Of a stretch of DNA of 64,000 nucleotides, positions 34,477-42,530 are shown piece by piece; within the stretch, counting starts at the first letter, position 1; every line of letters begins with the position of its first letter. Source of the DNA: Pirellulaceae bacterium (GTDB lineage Bacteria; Planctomycetota; Planctomycetia; Pirellulales; Pirellulaceae). Both the position numbers and the translations under genes were made by a program. The DNA lies in assembly GCA_023382975.1 (NCBI GenBank), contig JAHDXO010000028.1:1-64000 (forward strand). The letters are read 5' to 3'. The notes below the pieces were generated by a model, which saw nothing but the letters and a program-made list of their open reading frames with translations, had not been told where the DNA came from and ran no database searches.

Positions 34477-36534
34477 CTACGGCTCGATCGGCCGCCCGGC
34501 AGCGTCCAACGGCTCGTCGAGCTGCAACTTGCCCGCGGACTCCAGCACCGATCGAAGCTCGGGAAGATCGTAGGCGGTCAACGCCCCGTGAACCAAGCTG
34601 GCAAGCGGCGTAGCGGCGTAGCCCAGCTCGACGGTGTTGGTCCATGACACCAGCGGACGCACAAGCCGCACGGACGAGAACAACTGCGGCTCGAGCGATG
34701 CCGCATGGACGGCAGGCACCGTCGCTTGGCCCACGGCCCGCAGTTCGACCCCACCGCCCTCGGGCACCTGCCCGGATAGCCAGCGGGCTGCGTTCAGGAT
34801 GTCCTCGGCACGCATCCCCACGTAGCTGCGGCCCAGAAGATAGGCGATATACCAGTCCTGGCCGTCCGAACCGTGACGCTCCGGGTGGAAGTACTTCTGC
34901 CCGATCTGTTGCGTCTCGCCCGTACCGCGAACATCCACAGCCAACACCGATCTTCCCGCCCGCACCAACTCGGCGATTGGGCCGTCCGCTCCTGCGTCCG
35001 CCGACTTCCCGGCCTCGTGAACGTACAGCACCGCCGATTGCGACGACAACTTCGCAGGCACGAACCACAAAGCCGGCAACTGGATATCGTCCTCGGGAGA
35101 CAAGACCAAGGGATGGATCTGACAGCCGTCACCCGGCTGGACCGCCAAGCGGCGCACCGCAGGCTCGCCCAATTCGGTCAACGGTCGTATCCCCGCGAGA
35201 CGCCGCACATCGTCGCGCCAGTTAGCGGGCGGGCCATCGCCCCAGTTTGCTTTCCGCTGCCTGGCCAATTCGGCGGCGCGATCGCGGTTCAGATCGTAGA
35301 CGCTGCGGGCGCCGTCGATCAGCATGACCTGACCGCGGGGCGTCACTTGGATCTCCTGCTCGGACAGCACCCGCAATTCGCCGGGCTCGGAAATCGCCTC
35401 GTCGCGGTCTGCCAGCCAGCGAAGCATCCAGCGCACGCCGGCTTCGCGCAACCGCACCGTCCAACCATGATTCTCGTCCGCCTCGACCAAACTCATCCGT
35501 TCGCCGAACCCCATGCGCGTGTACAGCCGTTTCGCGTACCGGTAGCTGGTCCAAGCGTCCTGGATGTCGAAGAAGTCGTGCGTGGCGGTACACATCAACG
35601 TCGGCCGCGGGGCTCGCATCATGCAGTAGTCCGCGTGATCCATGCCCCAGGCCAGTTGGCCGAAGATGTTCTGCTCGGCATCTTGTGCGCCCGTTCGCAC
35701 CTGGCGGCCGTACAAGCTGCACAGGTAGCAACTGGGCGCTGCGGCGACGATCCGTTCGTCCAGCGCCATCAAGTAGCTGGTTTGCGTGCCGCCGCCGGAA
35801 TTGCCCATGCACCCGATCCGCTCGGCATCGATTTCCGGCCTGGATTGCAGATAGTCGATGGCTCGGATACCGTCCCAGATTTCAAACAAGGCCGTATTAC
35901 GTCCGACCAGAATGCTGCCTACGCCCACCATGTTGTGGCCCGCCGTGCCGGACAGCCTTGGCTTGCCCTTGTCGTCCAGCAGTTGATGGCGCTCGCCCTG
36001 GTCGATCGGATCGACAATCAGCGCTGCCATGCCGTTCAGCGCCGCCAACGCACACGCCTGTTGGTAGACCGGCAGCGCTTTGCCGTTGGCCGAATGGCCA
36101 CAGACGACCAGGATGCCGGGGTAAGGTGGCTGGAAGCGAACGGAATCCGGCAAGAACAGGGCCGCCGAAACATAGTGCCGCGGCTGGCTCTGGAACAGGA
36201 TCTTCTCGACGCGGTATCCATCGCCCTGGTGCGTGTCCACGACTTGCGGCTCCAAGGGCGTGCGTTCCGGAAACCCGCCGATCGCTTCGATGAAGTTCGA
36301 CTTCAGCCGTTGCTGGTACGCGGCGATCTCTTCGGGTGTCTTACGCTCCTCGTACTCGTCCAGCCACCGCTGCTGCGCCGCTTCCACCTGACGAATCAGG
36401 TACCGCTTCATCATCTCGCGGGGTGGTGGGGCGCCGGCCTCCGCGGGAAGCAATCGGCCGACGTCCTCAGCGCCTTGTCCCGCCGCAGCCAGCGTCAACA
36501 ACACGATCCAACCGATCCAGACGTGGCGTATCAT
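34477..36534 (-). CDS. Secreted tandem alpha/beta hydrolase (acetyl-xylan esterase-like)
   Basis: 685 aa, about twice a normal esterase. Signal peptide WIGWIVLLTLAAAGQGAE. First catalytic domain (about 60-370): VVCGHSANGKALPVYQ, nucleophile elbow GNSGGGTQTSYLMAL, acid in ATHDFFDIQDAW and His in DENHGWTV, so a complete triad. The second hydrolase-like part (about 470-680) has VLYVHEAGKSADAG and VLAVDVRGTGETQ but no clear GxSxG, so it may be structural. It matches the large planctomycete AXE family acting on acetylated glycans. GGGAGAAG precedes the ATG. Confidence 0.82.
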   Translation of the reverse strand: MIRHVWIGWIVLLTLAAAGQGAEDVGRLLPAEAGAPPPREMMKRYLIRQVEAAQQRWLDEYEERKTPEEIAAYQQRLKSNFIEAIGGFPERTPLEPQVVDTHQGDGYRVEKILFQSQPRHYVSAALFLPDSVRFQPPYPGILVVCGHSANGKALPVYQQACALAALNGMAALIVDPIDQGERHQLLDDKGKPRLSGTAGHNMVGVGSILVGRNTALFEIWDGIRAIDYLQSRPEIDAERIGCMGNSGGGTQTSYLMALDERIVAAAPSCYLCSLYGRQVRTGAQDAEQNIFGQLAWGMDHADYCMMRAPRPTLMCTATHDFFDIQDAWTSYRYAKRLYTRMGFGERMSLVEADENHGWTVRLREAGVRWMLRWLADRDEAISEPGELRVLSEQEIQVTPRGQVMLIDGARSVYDLNRDRAAELARQRKANWGDGPPANWRDDVRRLAGIRPLTELGEPAVRRLAVQPGDGCQIHPLVLSPEDDIQLPALWFVPAKLSSQSAVLYVHEAGKSADAGADGPIAELVRAGRSVLAVDVRGTGETQQIGQKYFHPERHGSDGQDWYIAYLLGRSYVGMRAEDILNAARWLSGQVPEGGGVELRAVGQATVPAVHAASLEPQLFSSVRLVRPLVSWTNTVELGYAATPLASLVHGALTAYDLPELRSVLESAGKLQLDEPLDAAGRPIEP

Positions 36535-36665
36535 GGTTCACTTCTCCCAAGAGGTTGCAGATCCAGCGACCAAGGCTGGTGCCATGATACCGTTGCCCGT
36601 GCTGCAAAGAAACGCCGCGAACGCGTGTGGATGGCGTTCCCTTGGGCACGACTCAGAGAGCCATG

Positions 36666-36959
36666 CTACTCGGGTCTTCCCGCGATTTTCGCCCGTATGG
36701 CCGCTACGCCGGCGGCATGCTTCTCGGCATCCGGGTGGCCCAGTTCGCGGAGGTAGTGCGAGCGGGTCTGCGTGATCATCCGTTCCAGTTACGGCAGCCA
36801 CGGTCGGCTCGGCGGCAGATCCCACTTGTCCAGCCAAGCCTTCACGCCCCGCTCGGCCAGTCGCCGCTCAAGCTCCTCGACGGCCGTTCTGTCCTGCGAG
36901 TTGTGGCACAGGAAGACATCCCACATCGTTTCGTGGGCGATCTGGTTCGTGCGTCGCAT
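36666..36959 (-). pseudogene. Truncated TIR-domain gene remnant
   Basis: An intact 56-residue frame (36959-36789) reads MWDVFLCHNSQDRTAVEELE then RRLAERGVKAWLDKWDLPPS, the first half of a TIR domain (the F-L-C-H-x-S-x-D box and the WLDKWDL box). It stops at a TAA at 36789-36791. The frame continues after that stop as LERMITQTRSHYLRELGHPD up to a second stop at 36666. The TIR second half, with the catalytic Glu, is gone, so this is a dead piece of an NADase/defence gene. Confidence 0.65.
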
Positions 36960-37003
36960 TATAGCGTCACGCGACGAGCCGCAACTAAACGGGGGCGGAA
37001 ATC

Positions 37004-37054
37004 AAAAAACGCCGCCGTAAGGTCTTGTTAAACAGATCCTTGCGACGGCGTTTT
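37004..37054 (-). terminator. Terminator downstream of tRNA-Ser
   Basis: AAAACGCCG-CCGTAAGG on one side and CCTTGCG-ACGGCGTTTT on the other form a 17-bp stem with two G/T pairs around a 16-base loop. The tRNA is transcribed into it and the stem is followed by T-rich sequence on the minus strand, but it is symmetric and may work in both directions. Confidence 0.75.
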
Positions 37055-37062
37055 CGATTGAA

Positions 37063-37147
37063 GCGGAGGGCACGGGACTCGAACCCGCAACCCCTTACGG
37101 GGCACCTGTACTCCAAACAGGCCGCTTGCCAATTCGCTTACCCTCCG
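37063..37147 (-). tRNA. tRNA-Ser (anticodon GGA)
   Basis: Acceptor stem CGGAGGG pairs with CCCTCCG. The anticodon stem CCTGT/ACAGG encloses loop TTGGAGT, giving anticodon GGA (Ser, UCC/UCU). A long class II variable arm (CCCC-GTAA-GGGG) follows, and the T arm is GCGGG-TTCGAGT-CCCGT. With this start, U8 and A14 are in place and G13/A22 fit Ser tRNAs. The D stem is weak: positions 10 and 25 do not pair and only two good pairs remain. If the molecule is counted one base shorter (37064-37146) the discriminator is G, as in other Ser tRNAs. No CCA is encoded. Confidence 0.75.
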
Positions 37148-37579
37148 GGTCTTCCAGCGATTCCTAGACACCCGATCACCACCCGTGGGCTGACGCCGCA
37201 CGGCTCGCCTCCATGTTTTCTGGCGATTCCCGATGACCCGACCGCCTTTCACCCCTGTCGGAATCGGAGCGAACTGGGCTCAAGTGTATTTTCCGAATGC
37301 CAAGGGGTCAATCGGGACTGACAGCCGATGCATGCGGACAGGTTCGGCCAACTGGAAAAAATGGTCGGCCGTTAGTAGGTTTGGAGGAGGTTGGTTCATT
37401 GCCGTGGGTGGTTCGTGCGGTTGAAGGGTGGAACTGCTATGGTGTGTTCTCAGAACAGGCTGGCAGCCTGTGCTACGCGAGCGAGCATGCGATGACTGAT
37501 TGAAAACACCTTGCTGGCCGGGTAGGCTTGGCGGCTGGTTGTCCGATTCTGCCCAATCCCGAATTTGGAGCCGCCGACC
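37148..37579. other. Gene-free region with short repeats
   Basis: 432 bases. Holds the third copy of the GTGGGCTGACGCCGCACGG repeat (37183-37209) and one ACAGGC-TGGCA-GCCTGT hairpin next to GCTAC (37455-37476), a member of the GTAGC-headed REP-like family read on the minus strand. No coding frame is convincing. Confidence 0.5.
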
Positions 37580-38758
37580 GTGTTGGAAATTTGCCCTGCC
37601 TTGAACCCTCCTGTACGGACTCTGATGGGCCCTGGCCCCAGCGATGTTCATCCGCGCGTCCTGGATGCTTTGGGCAAGGGTACGATCGGCCATCTGGACC
37701 CGTACTATCTGGAGTTGATGGATCGGATGCAGCAAATGCTGCGGGATCTGTTTCAAACCGCGAATCGCATGACGATTGCGATCAGTGCCACCGGCTCGGC
37801 GGGTATGGAAGCGGCCGTGGTCAATCTGATCGAACCCGGCGATTCGATGCTGGTTTGCGTCAACGGTGTGTTCGGGATGCGAATGGCGGATGTGGCGACG
37901 CGGGCGGGTGCGGCCGTGACTCAGATCAAGCGGCCCTGGGGCGAGGTGTTTACGGTCGACGAGCTGAAGCAGGGGCTGGCGCAGGCCAAGCCGAAAGTGG
38001 TCGGCATCGTAATGGCCGAGACGTCCACGGGAGCTTGGCAGCCGATTGAAGAGATCTCGCGAGTGGTCCACGAGGCGGGATCGCTGCTGCTGGTCGATAC
38101 CGTGACGGCCTTGGGAGGAATCCCCGTCGAGGTGGACGCCTGGAACATCGACGCGGTCTATTCCGGCACGCAGAAATGCCTGAGCTGCCCACCCGGCTTG
38201 GCGCCCGTCTCATTCAGCCAGCGCGCCTTGGATGTGATTCTTCATCGCAAGACCAAAGTGCAGAGTTGGTATCTGGACATCAACCTGCTGGCCAACTACT
38301 GGGGCACCGACCGCGTGTACCATCACACGGCGCCGGTCAACATGACCTATGCGTTGTACGAAGCGCTGCGGATCATCTTCGAGGAAGGTCTGGACAAGTG
38401 TTTCGCCCGCCACATGCGGAATCACCAAGCTCTGCGCGCCGGCCTGGCCTCGCTCGGAATCGGTTACGCGGCTCAGGACGGCCACCAGTTGCCCATGCTG
38501 AATGCTGTACGGATTCCCGATGGCGTGGACGACGCGGCAACTCGCAGCGCGCTCCTGCATCGCTTCGGGATCGAGATCGGCGCGGGTCTGGGCGAATTCA
38601 GAGGCAAAGTCTGGCGGATCGGTTTGATGGGATACTCGTCGCGAGCGAACAACGTCTTGCTGTTCTTGTCGGTCTTGGAGCAGTTGTTGGCCGAGCAGGG
38701 ATACCCGTTCGAACACGGATCGAGCATCGCGGCGGCGAACGCCGTATATGCCACGTAG
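37580..38758 (+). CDS. Class V aminotransferase (alanine/serine-glyoxylate type)
   Basis: 392 aa from GTG at 37580, chosen because GGAG lies 9 bases upstream; a TTG 15 bases earlier is weaker. PLP-enzyme fold type I: MGPGPSDVHPRVLDAL at the start, ISATGSAGMEAAVVNLIEPG, MAETSTGAWQPIEEI, DTVTALGGIPVEVDAW and the Schiff-base lysine in YSGTQKCLSCPPG. The length matches AGXT-like enzymes (about 380-400). They transfer an amino group between glyoxylate or hydroxypyruvate and alanine or serine. Cytoplasmic metabolic gene, unlike its secreted neighbours. Confidence 0.92.
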   Translation: MLEICPALNPPVRTLMGPGPSDVHPRVLDALGKGTIGHLDPYYLELMDRMQQMLRDLFQTANRMTIAISATGSAGMEAAVVNLIEPGDSMLVCVNGVFGMRMADVATRAGAAVTQIKRPWGEVFTVDELKQGLAQAKPKVVGIVMAETSTGAWQPIEEISRVVHEAGSLLLVDTVTALGGIPVEVDAWNIDAVYSGTQKCLSCPPGLAPVSFSQRALDVILHRKTKVQSWYLDINLLANYWGTDRVYHHTAPVNMTYALYEALRIIFEEGLDKCFARHMRNHQALRAGLASLGIGYAAQDGHQLPMLNAVRIPDGVDDAATRSALLHRFGIEIGAGLGEFRGKVWRIGLMGYSSRANNVLLFLSVLEQLLAEQGYPFEHGSSIAAANAVYAT

Positions 38759-38880
38759 TCCGGCGTGGGATCGATGCCGGCCGACGCATCGTCGAAAGGG
38801 GAAAGACTCAAAGGTGACGGAACTCAACCTCGGCTGAACATGGCTCGCACCCAAATCACTCGTTTTTGAAAGGCCGCGAC

Positions 38881-39774
38881 ATGACCCGTTTCTTGACCGT
38901 CTGCACCGTTCTGCTGCTGGCGTTTTGTACGGCGCTCGATGCCGCGGACAATCCGGCCGCCGATGCGCCGCAGGGCAAGGTCTACGTCTACAAACAGCCC
39001 GCGGGCCAGCCGCGCCAGATGGAGATCTATTTTCCGCCCAATCACGACCCGGCGACGGCGAAGGTGCCCGGCGTGATTCTCTTCCATGGCGGGGGCTGGA
39101 GTGGCGGCAACTTGAGTCAATTCCGCGTCGCCTGTGATTACCTGGCCCGCCGAGGACTCGTCGCGGCAACGGCCAATTACCGGATGCTGAGCAAGGCCGA
39201 GGCCAACCAACTGCCCGCGGGCGAAACCCGCAAGCGAGTCTGCGTCACGGATGCCCAGAGTGCCATCCGCTGGTTCAAGCAGCACGCGGCGGAATTGGGC
39301 GTCGATCCGCAGCGGATCATCACCGGCGGCGGTTCGGCGGGGGGCCACATCTCGGTGCTTGCGACGACGAACCCGGGCCTCGACGACCCAGCCGATTCGC
39401 GAGACATCGATACCTCGGTCGTCGCCTATCTGCTGTTCAACCCCGCCTTTTCGCCGGACGACGCGAAGGACGAGGAAGTCGATGCACTGCGCCATCTCAA
39501 GTCCGGGTTCGCTCCGGCGATCGTCTTCTTTGGCAGCGAGGATCCGTGGAAAGACGGCTGGGACGCTGTGTACGAACGACTCAAGACGCTTGGCAACACC
39601 ACCACCGACGTCCGGATTGCCGAAGGCCAGCGGCACGGGTTCTTCAACCGGGATCCCTGGCAGACCGTCACCCTGATCGCCGCCGACCGCTTCCTCGTGC
39701 AACGCGGTCTGCTGGCGGGCGACCCCATACTCGAACCGCCGGCCAGCGGCGAGAAACTAATTCCGTCGCCGTGA
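38881..39774 (+). CDS. Secreted alpha/beta hydrolase (BD-FAE/lipase-like esterase)
   Basis: 297 aa from the ATG at 38881 (AAAGG upstream). Signal peptide TRFLTVCTVLLLAFCTALDA, oxyanion-hole GVILFHGGGWSGGN, nucleophile elbow TGGGSAGGHISVLA, acid in FFGSEDPW and catalytic His in GQRHGFFNR, so the triad is complete. Members remove feruloyl or acetyl groups from polysaccharides. It is the first of a plus-strand run with GH29 (106 bases upstream of it), so the esterase and fucosidase probably act on the same glycan. Confidence 0.87.
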   Translation: MTRFLTVCTVLLLAFCTALDAADNPAADAPQGKVYVYKQPAGQPRQMEIYFPPNHDPATAKVPGVILFHGGGWSGGNLSQFRVACDYLARRGLVAATANYRMLSKAEANQLPAGETRKRVCVTDAQSAIRWFKQHAAELGVDPQRIITGGGSAGGHISVLATTNPGLDDPADSRDIDTSVVAYLLFNPAFSPDDAKDEEVDALRHLKSGFAPAIVFFGSEDPWKDGWDAVYERLKTLGNTTTDVRIAEGQRHGFFNRDPWQTVTLIAADRFLVQRGLLAGDPILEPPASGEKLIPSP

Positions 39775-39880
39775 CCGCTTCGGCCATCTGCCCGTGGCGG
39801 TGGCCGCCCGGTACACTGTGTGCAAGCCCGTCGCGATACGGGGCAGAACCAACTTGAAGGTCGTTCAGGAGCCACTGGCC

Positions 39881-41353
39881 ATGAAATCGCATCCCATGCC
39901 GTTTGTTCTGGTAGCCTTTCTTCTCGCGTGGACCATGCTGACATCCGTCGGAGCAGCTCAGGTTCCGCCCCCTGCGCCGCTGGGCGCCGTGCCCAGCAAG
40001 CAGCATCTGGCTTGGTACGATCTGGAGTACTACGGGTTCATCCATTTCACGCTGAACACGTTTACGGACCGCGAGTGGGGAGGAGGCGAGGAATCGCCGG
40101 CGTTGTTCAATCCCAGCCAGTTGGACCCCGACCAATGGGCGCGCGTCGCAAAGCAGTCGGGCATGACGGCGCTGATCCTGACCGCCAAGCACCACGACGG
40201 GTTCTGCCTGTGGCCGAGCAAGTACACGGAACATTCCGTCAAGAATTCGCCCTGGAAGAACGGCCAAGGCGACGTCGTTCGCGAGTTGTCCGAGGCATGC
40301 AAGCGCCACGGCTTGAAGTTCGGCGTCTACCTGTCGCCCTGGGACCGCAACCATGCCCAGTACGCTCGACCGGAGTACATTACGTACTACCGCAACCAAC
40401 TGCGCGAGTTGCTGACGGGCTATGGCGAGATCTTCGAGACGTGGTACGACGGCGCCAACGGCGGTTCGGGCTACTATGGCGGCGCGAACGAGACGCGGCG
40501 CATCGACGGCCGCACGTATTACGATTGGACGAACACGTGGAAGTTGGTCCGCGAACTGCAACCGGACAATATCCGCTTCAGCGACGGCGGCCCGGACATC
40601 CGCTGGGTCGGCAACGAACGCGGCACCGGCTACGACCCGAACTGGGCGACATTCAACCTGGCGGGACGCTGGCCGGGCATCTCCGATCAGAAGTCGCTAT
40701 GGCACGGCGACCAAGGTGGAACGCATTGGGTGCCCGCCGAGTGCGATGTGTCGATCCGGCCGGGTTGGTTCTGGCACGAATCGCAGAACGACCAAGTCAA
40801 ATCGCTCGACTCGCTGCTGGACATCTACTACGCGAGTGTCGGACTGGGCTGCAATCTGCTGCTGAACATCCCGCCGGACCGCCGCGGTCTGATCCACGAG
40901 CACGACGTGCAACGCCTGAAGGAATTGGCGGACGTGCTGGAGAAGACGTTTGCCACCGATCTGGCTCGCGGCAAGCCCGCCACGGCGGACAACGTTCGCG
41001 GCGCTGACCAGCATTTCGCAGCGGCGCGCCTGACCGATGGCGACCGTTCGACGTATTGGGCCGCGGACGACAACGTACTGCGGGGAACGGTCGAGGTCGA
41101 TCTCGGGCAACCGGAGGAATTCGACCGGGTGCGTATTCAGGAGCACATCGAATTGGGTCAACGAGTCGCCGAGTTTACGGTCGAAGCTCGCGTCGACGGC
41201 CAGTGGCAGGAGATCGGCAAAGGCTTCACGATCGGCTCGCGGCGAATCCTTCGCACGCCGCGCGTGACCGCGGATCGTCTGCGCGTGAATCTGACGAAAT
41301 GCCTGGCCTGCCCCACGTTGTCCACCGTCGAGGTTTACAACTCGCCGAAGTAG
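39881..41353 (+). CDS. Alpha-L-fucosidase, GH29, with F5/8-type C domain
   Basis: 490 aa. Signal peptide SHPMPFVLVAFLLAWTMLTS, catalytic GH29 barrel at about 35-345: WYDLEYYGFIHFTLNTFTD, ALILTAKHHDGFCLWPS, HGLKFGVYLSPWDRN, and the nucleophile Asp in ETWYDGANG. Then GLGCNLLLNIPPDRRGLI, typical for the family. The C-terminal ~130 residues (ARLTDGDRSTYWAADDN, TVEVDLGQPEEFDRVRIQE) are a galactose-binding/F5/8 type C module for substrate attachment. Start at 39881 with GGAG 9 bases upstream. Removes alpha-fucose in the exported compartment. Confidence 0.93.
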   Translation: MKSHPMPFVLVAFLLAWTMLTSVGAAQVPPPAPLGAVPSKQHLAWYDLEYYGFIHFTLNTFTDREWGGGEESPALFNPSQLDPDQWARVAKQSGMTALILTAKHHDGFCLWPSKYTEHSVKNSPWKNGQGDVVRELSEACKRHGLKFGVYLSPWDRNHAQYARPEYITYYRNQLRELLTGYGEIFETWYDGANGGSGYYGGANETRRIDGRTYYDWTNTWKLVRELQPDNIRFSDGGPDIRWVGNERGTGYDPNWATFNLAGRWPGISDQKSLWHGDQGGTHWVPAECDVSIRPGWFWHESQNDQVKSLDSLLDIYYASVGLGCNLLLNIPPDRRGLIHEHDVQRLKELADVLEKTFATDLARGKPATADNVRGADQHFAAARLTDGDRSTYWAADDNVLRGTVEVDLGQPEEFDRVRIQEHIELGQRVAEFTVEARVDGQWQEIGKGFTIGSRRILRTPRVTADRLRVNLTKCLACPTLSTVEVYNSPK

Positions 41354-41355
41354 TC

Positions 41356-41805
41356 CTACTTGAGAGCCTTCAAGGCGACTCCGATCTCGTCGCGCACTTT
41401 CTCCAAGGCTTCCAAGTACTTCAGGAGGGCAACCTTGGCGTCCTTGGCCTTGCCTTCCTTCGAGGCGAACTTGACGACGGCGTCATGAACCTTGGCAATG
41501 TCGGTGGCGTACTGCTTGACCGCCTTGTCGGCTTTCGATTTGTTCTTGGCAATGGCGTCCGTGTCTTTCTTGTCCGCCTCCTTCTTCTTCTGCTCTGCCT
41601 TCTTGATGTTGTCCTGTGCCTTCTGGATGTTGTCGAGGCACGGGCCAAGGCCGAGCTTGAAGGATGGAAATGCCGGCGTTTCTACCTTTCCCGTTTCGAA
41701 CACGTCCAGAGCACTGTTCGCCAATTTCGACCAGCCTTCGTGAACGAGTTTGGCGTTCTTTTTCGCTTTCTTCCAGTCGTCATGCAGTTTCTTGAAATCA
41801 GCCAT
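41356..41805 (-). CDS. Lys-rich helical small protein of unknown function
   Basis: 149 aa from the ATG at 41805 (AAGGGGAC upstream). Almost entirely helical with alternating Lys and Glu/Asp, for example LDNIQKAQDNIKKAEQKKKE and KSKADKAVKQYATDIAKVHD; coiled-coil is likely. The opening MADFKKLHDDWKKAKKNAKL recalls secreted helical or WXG-like proteins, but no motif proves it. Third gene of a small minus-strand operon with the genes starting at 42119 and 42311, inserted between the GH29 and GH51 genes. Unknown function. Confidence 0.6.
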   Translation of the reverse strand: MADFKKLHDDWKKAKKNAKLVHEGWSKLANSALDVFETGKVETPAFPSFKLGLGPCLDNIQKAQDNIKKAEQKKKEADKKDTDAIAKNKSKADKAVKQYATDIAKVHDAVVKFASKEGKAKDAKVALLKYLEALEKVRDEIGVALKALK

Positions 41806-41858
41806 CGAGAGTCCCCTTGAGTAAGATTTCGTGAACCTCTTCCATCGTCGCACGCAAT

Positions 41859-42119
41859 CTAGTAACGCAACGCTTTCTTCAGATCGTTCGGCATCGCTTT
41901 CTCGTCCCCGCACACGACCTCGAACTTGACGGAAGCACCAGGACCCATGGTGCATTTGACGGCGGTCACCTTGGACATGGCCCAGGAGGAATGCTTCTTC
42001 AGGTAGGCCAAAGTGCGCTTCTCCATCGCCTTCAAGTCCAGATTGGAGGCGTCTTCGGAGATGGGCTTTATGTTGTTGTTCAGTTCGACAATCTTGACTG
42101 CGGTGTTGACCTTAGCCAT
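41859..42119 (-). CDS. Small hypothetical protein, 86 aa
   Basis: Sequence MAKVNTAVKIVELNNNIKPI, then a Lys-rich helix and a beta-like tail (TAVKCTMGPGASVKFEVVC). A strong AGGAG lies upstream of the ATG, and it directly abuts the stop of the gene before it (TAG then ATG). No recognised family. Spaced 53 bases from the Lys-rich gene after it. Confidence 0.6.
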   Translation of the reverse strand: MAKVNTAVKIVELNNNIKPISEDASNLDLKAMEKRTLAYLKKHSSWAMSKVTAVKCTMGPGASVKFEVVCGDEKAMPNDLKKALRY

Positions 42120-42311
42120 CTACGACTCCTGAGAAAAAGTGTTGAGGAGAAACTGTCCAATTGCCGCATCGCTGGTCGGATTGACGTCAACCCATGACGC
42201 AGCAGAACATGGACGATCAAAGAAGAACTCGAAACCGAACGTATCGGCAAATGCTAACGCGATGGCTGATGTCGTCAAGTAGTGCCACTTCAGGAATTCC
42301 GGCGAAAGCAT
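42120..42311 (-). CDS. Small hypothetical protein, 63 aa
   Basis: MLSPEFLKWHYLTTSAIALA followed by FADTFGFEFFFDRPCSAASW, mildly hydrophobic but without a clean TM helix. GAGGA lies 7 bases before the ATG and its stop is adjacent to the next start, which supports a real gene in a three-gene operon. A further upstream open frame (42321-42512) overlaps the leader of the GH51 gene and I do not call it. Unknown function. Confidence 0.45.
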   Translation of the reverse strand: MLSPEFLKWHYLTTSAIALAFADTFGFEFFFDRPCSAASWVDVNPTSDAAIGQFLLNTFSQES

Positions 42312-42530
42312 CCGCGGTCCTCATGTTGAATCATCGCCGGGGGCCGTCTTGCCTGACACGATCCGATGACTTTTGCGTTGGTGGACTTCACGATCAAGAA
42401 CATCAGGACTTTCATCGACCAGTTCGAGCCAACCATCGGATCTGCTTGTATCTTCCGCAGGATATGCGTCACTGTGGCGAGATGGTATGCTGGTGACGTT
42501 CAATTCATCCAACTACGAGGAACCTCACCG

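Noticed and set aside
34870-36750. 627-codon plus-strand frame opposite the tandem esterase
   Set aside because: Antisense shadow; the minus strand has signal peptide and catalytic motifs.
37025-37321. Short 'DSNPQPLTGH' open frame over the tRNA
   Set aside because: Well-known artefact of translating a tRNA T-arm (TTCGAGTCCCG antisense); the tRNA explains it.
42321-42512. 63-codon minus-strand frame upstream of the small operon
   Set aside because: Overlaps the leader and promoter zone of the GH51 gene, no ribosome site, weak composition; possible but not supported.
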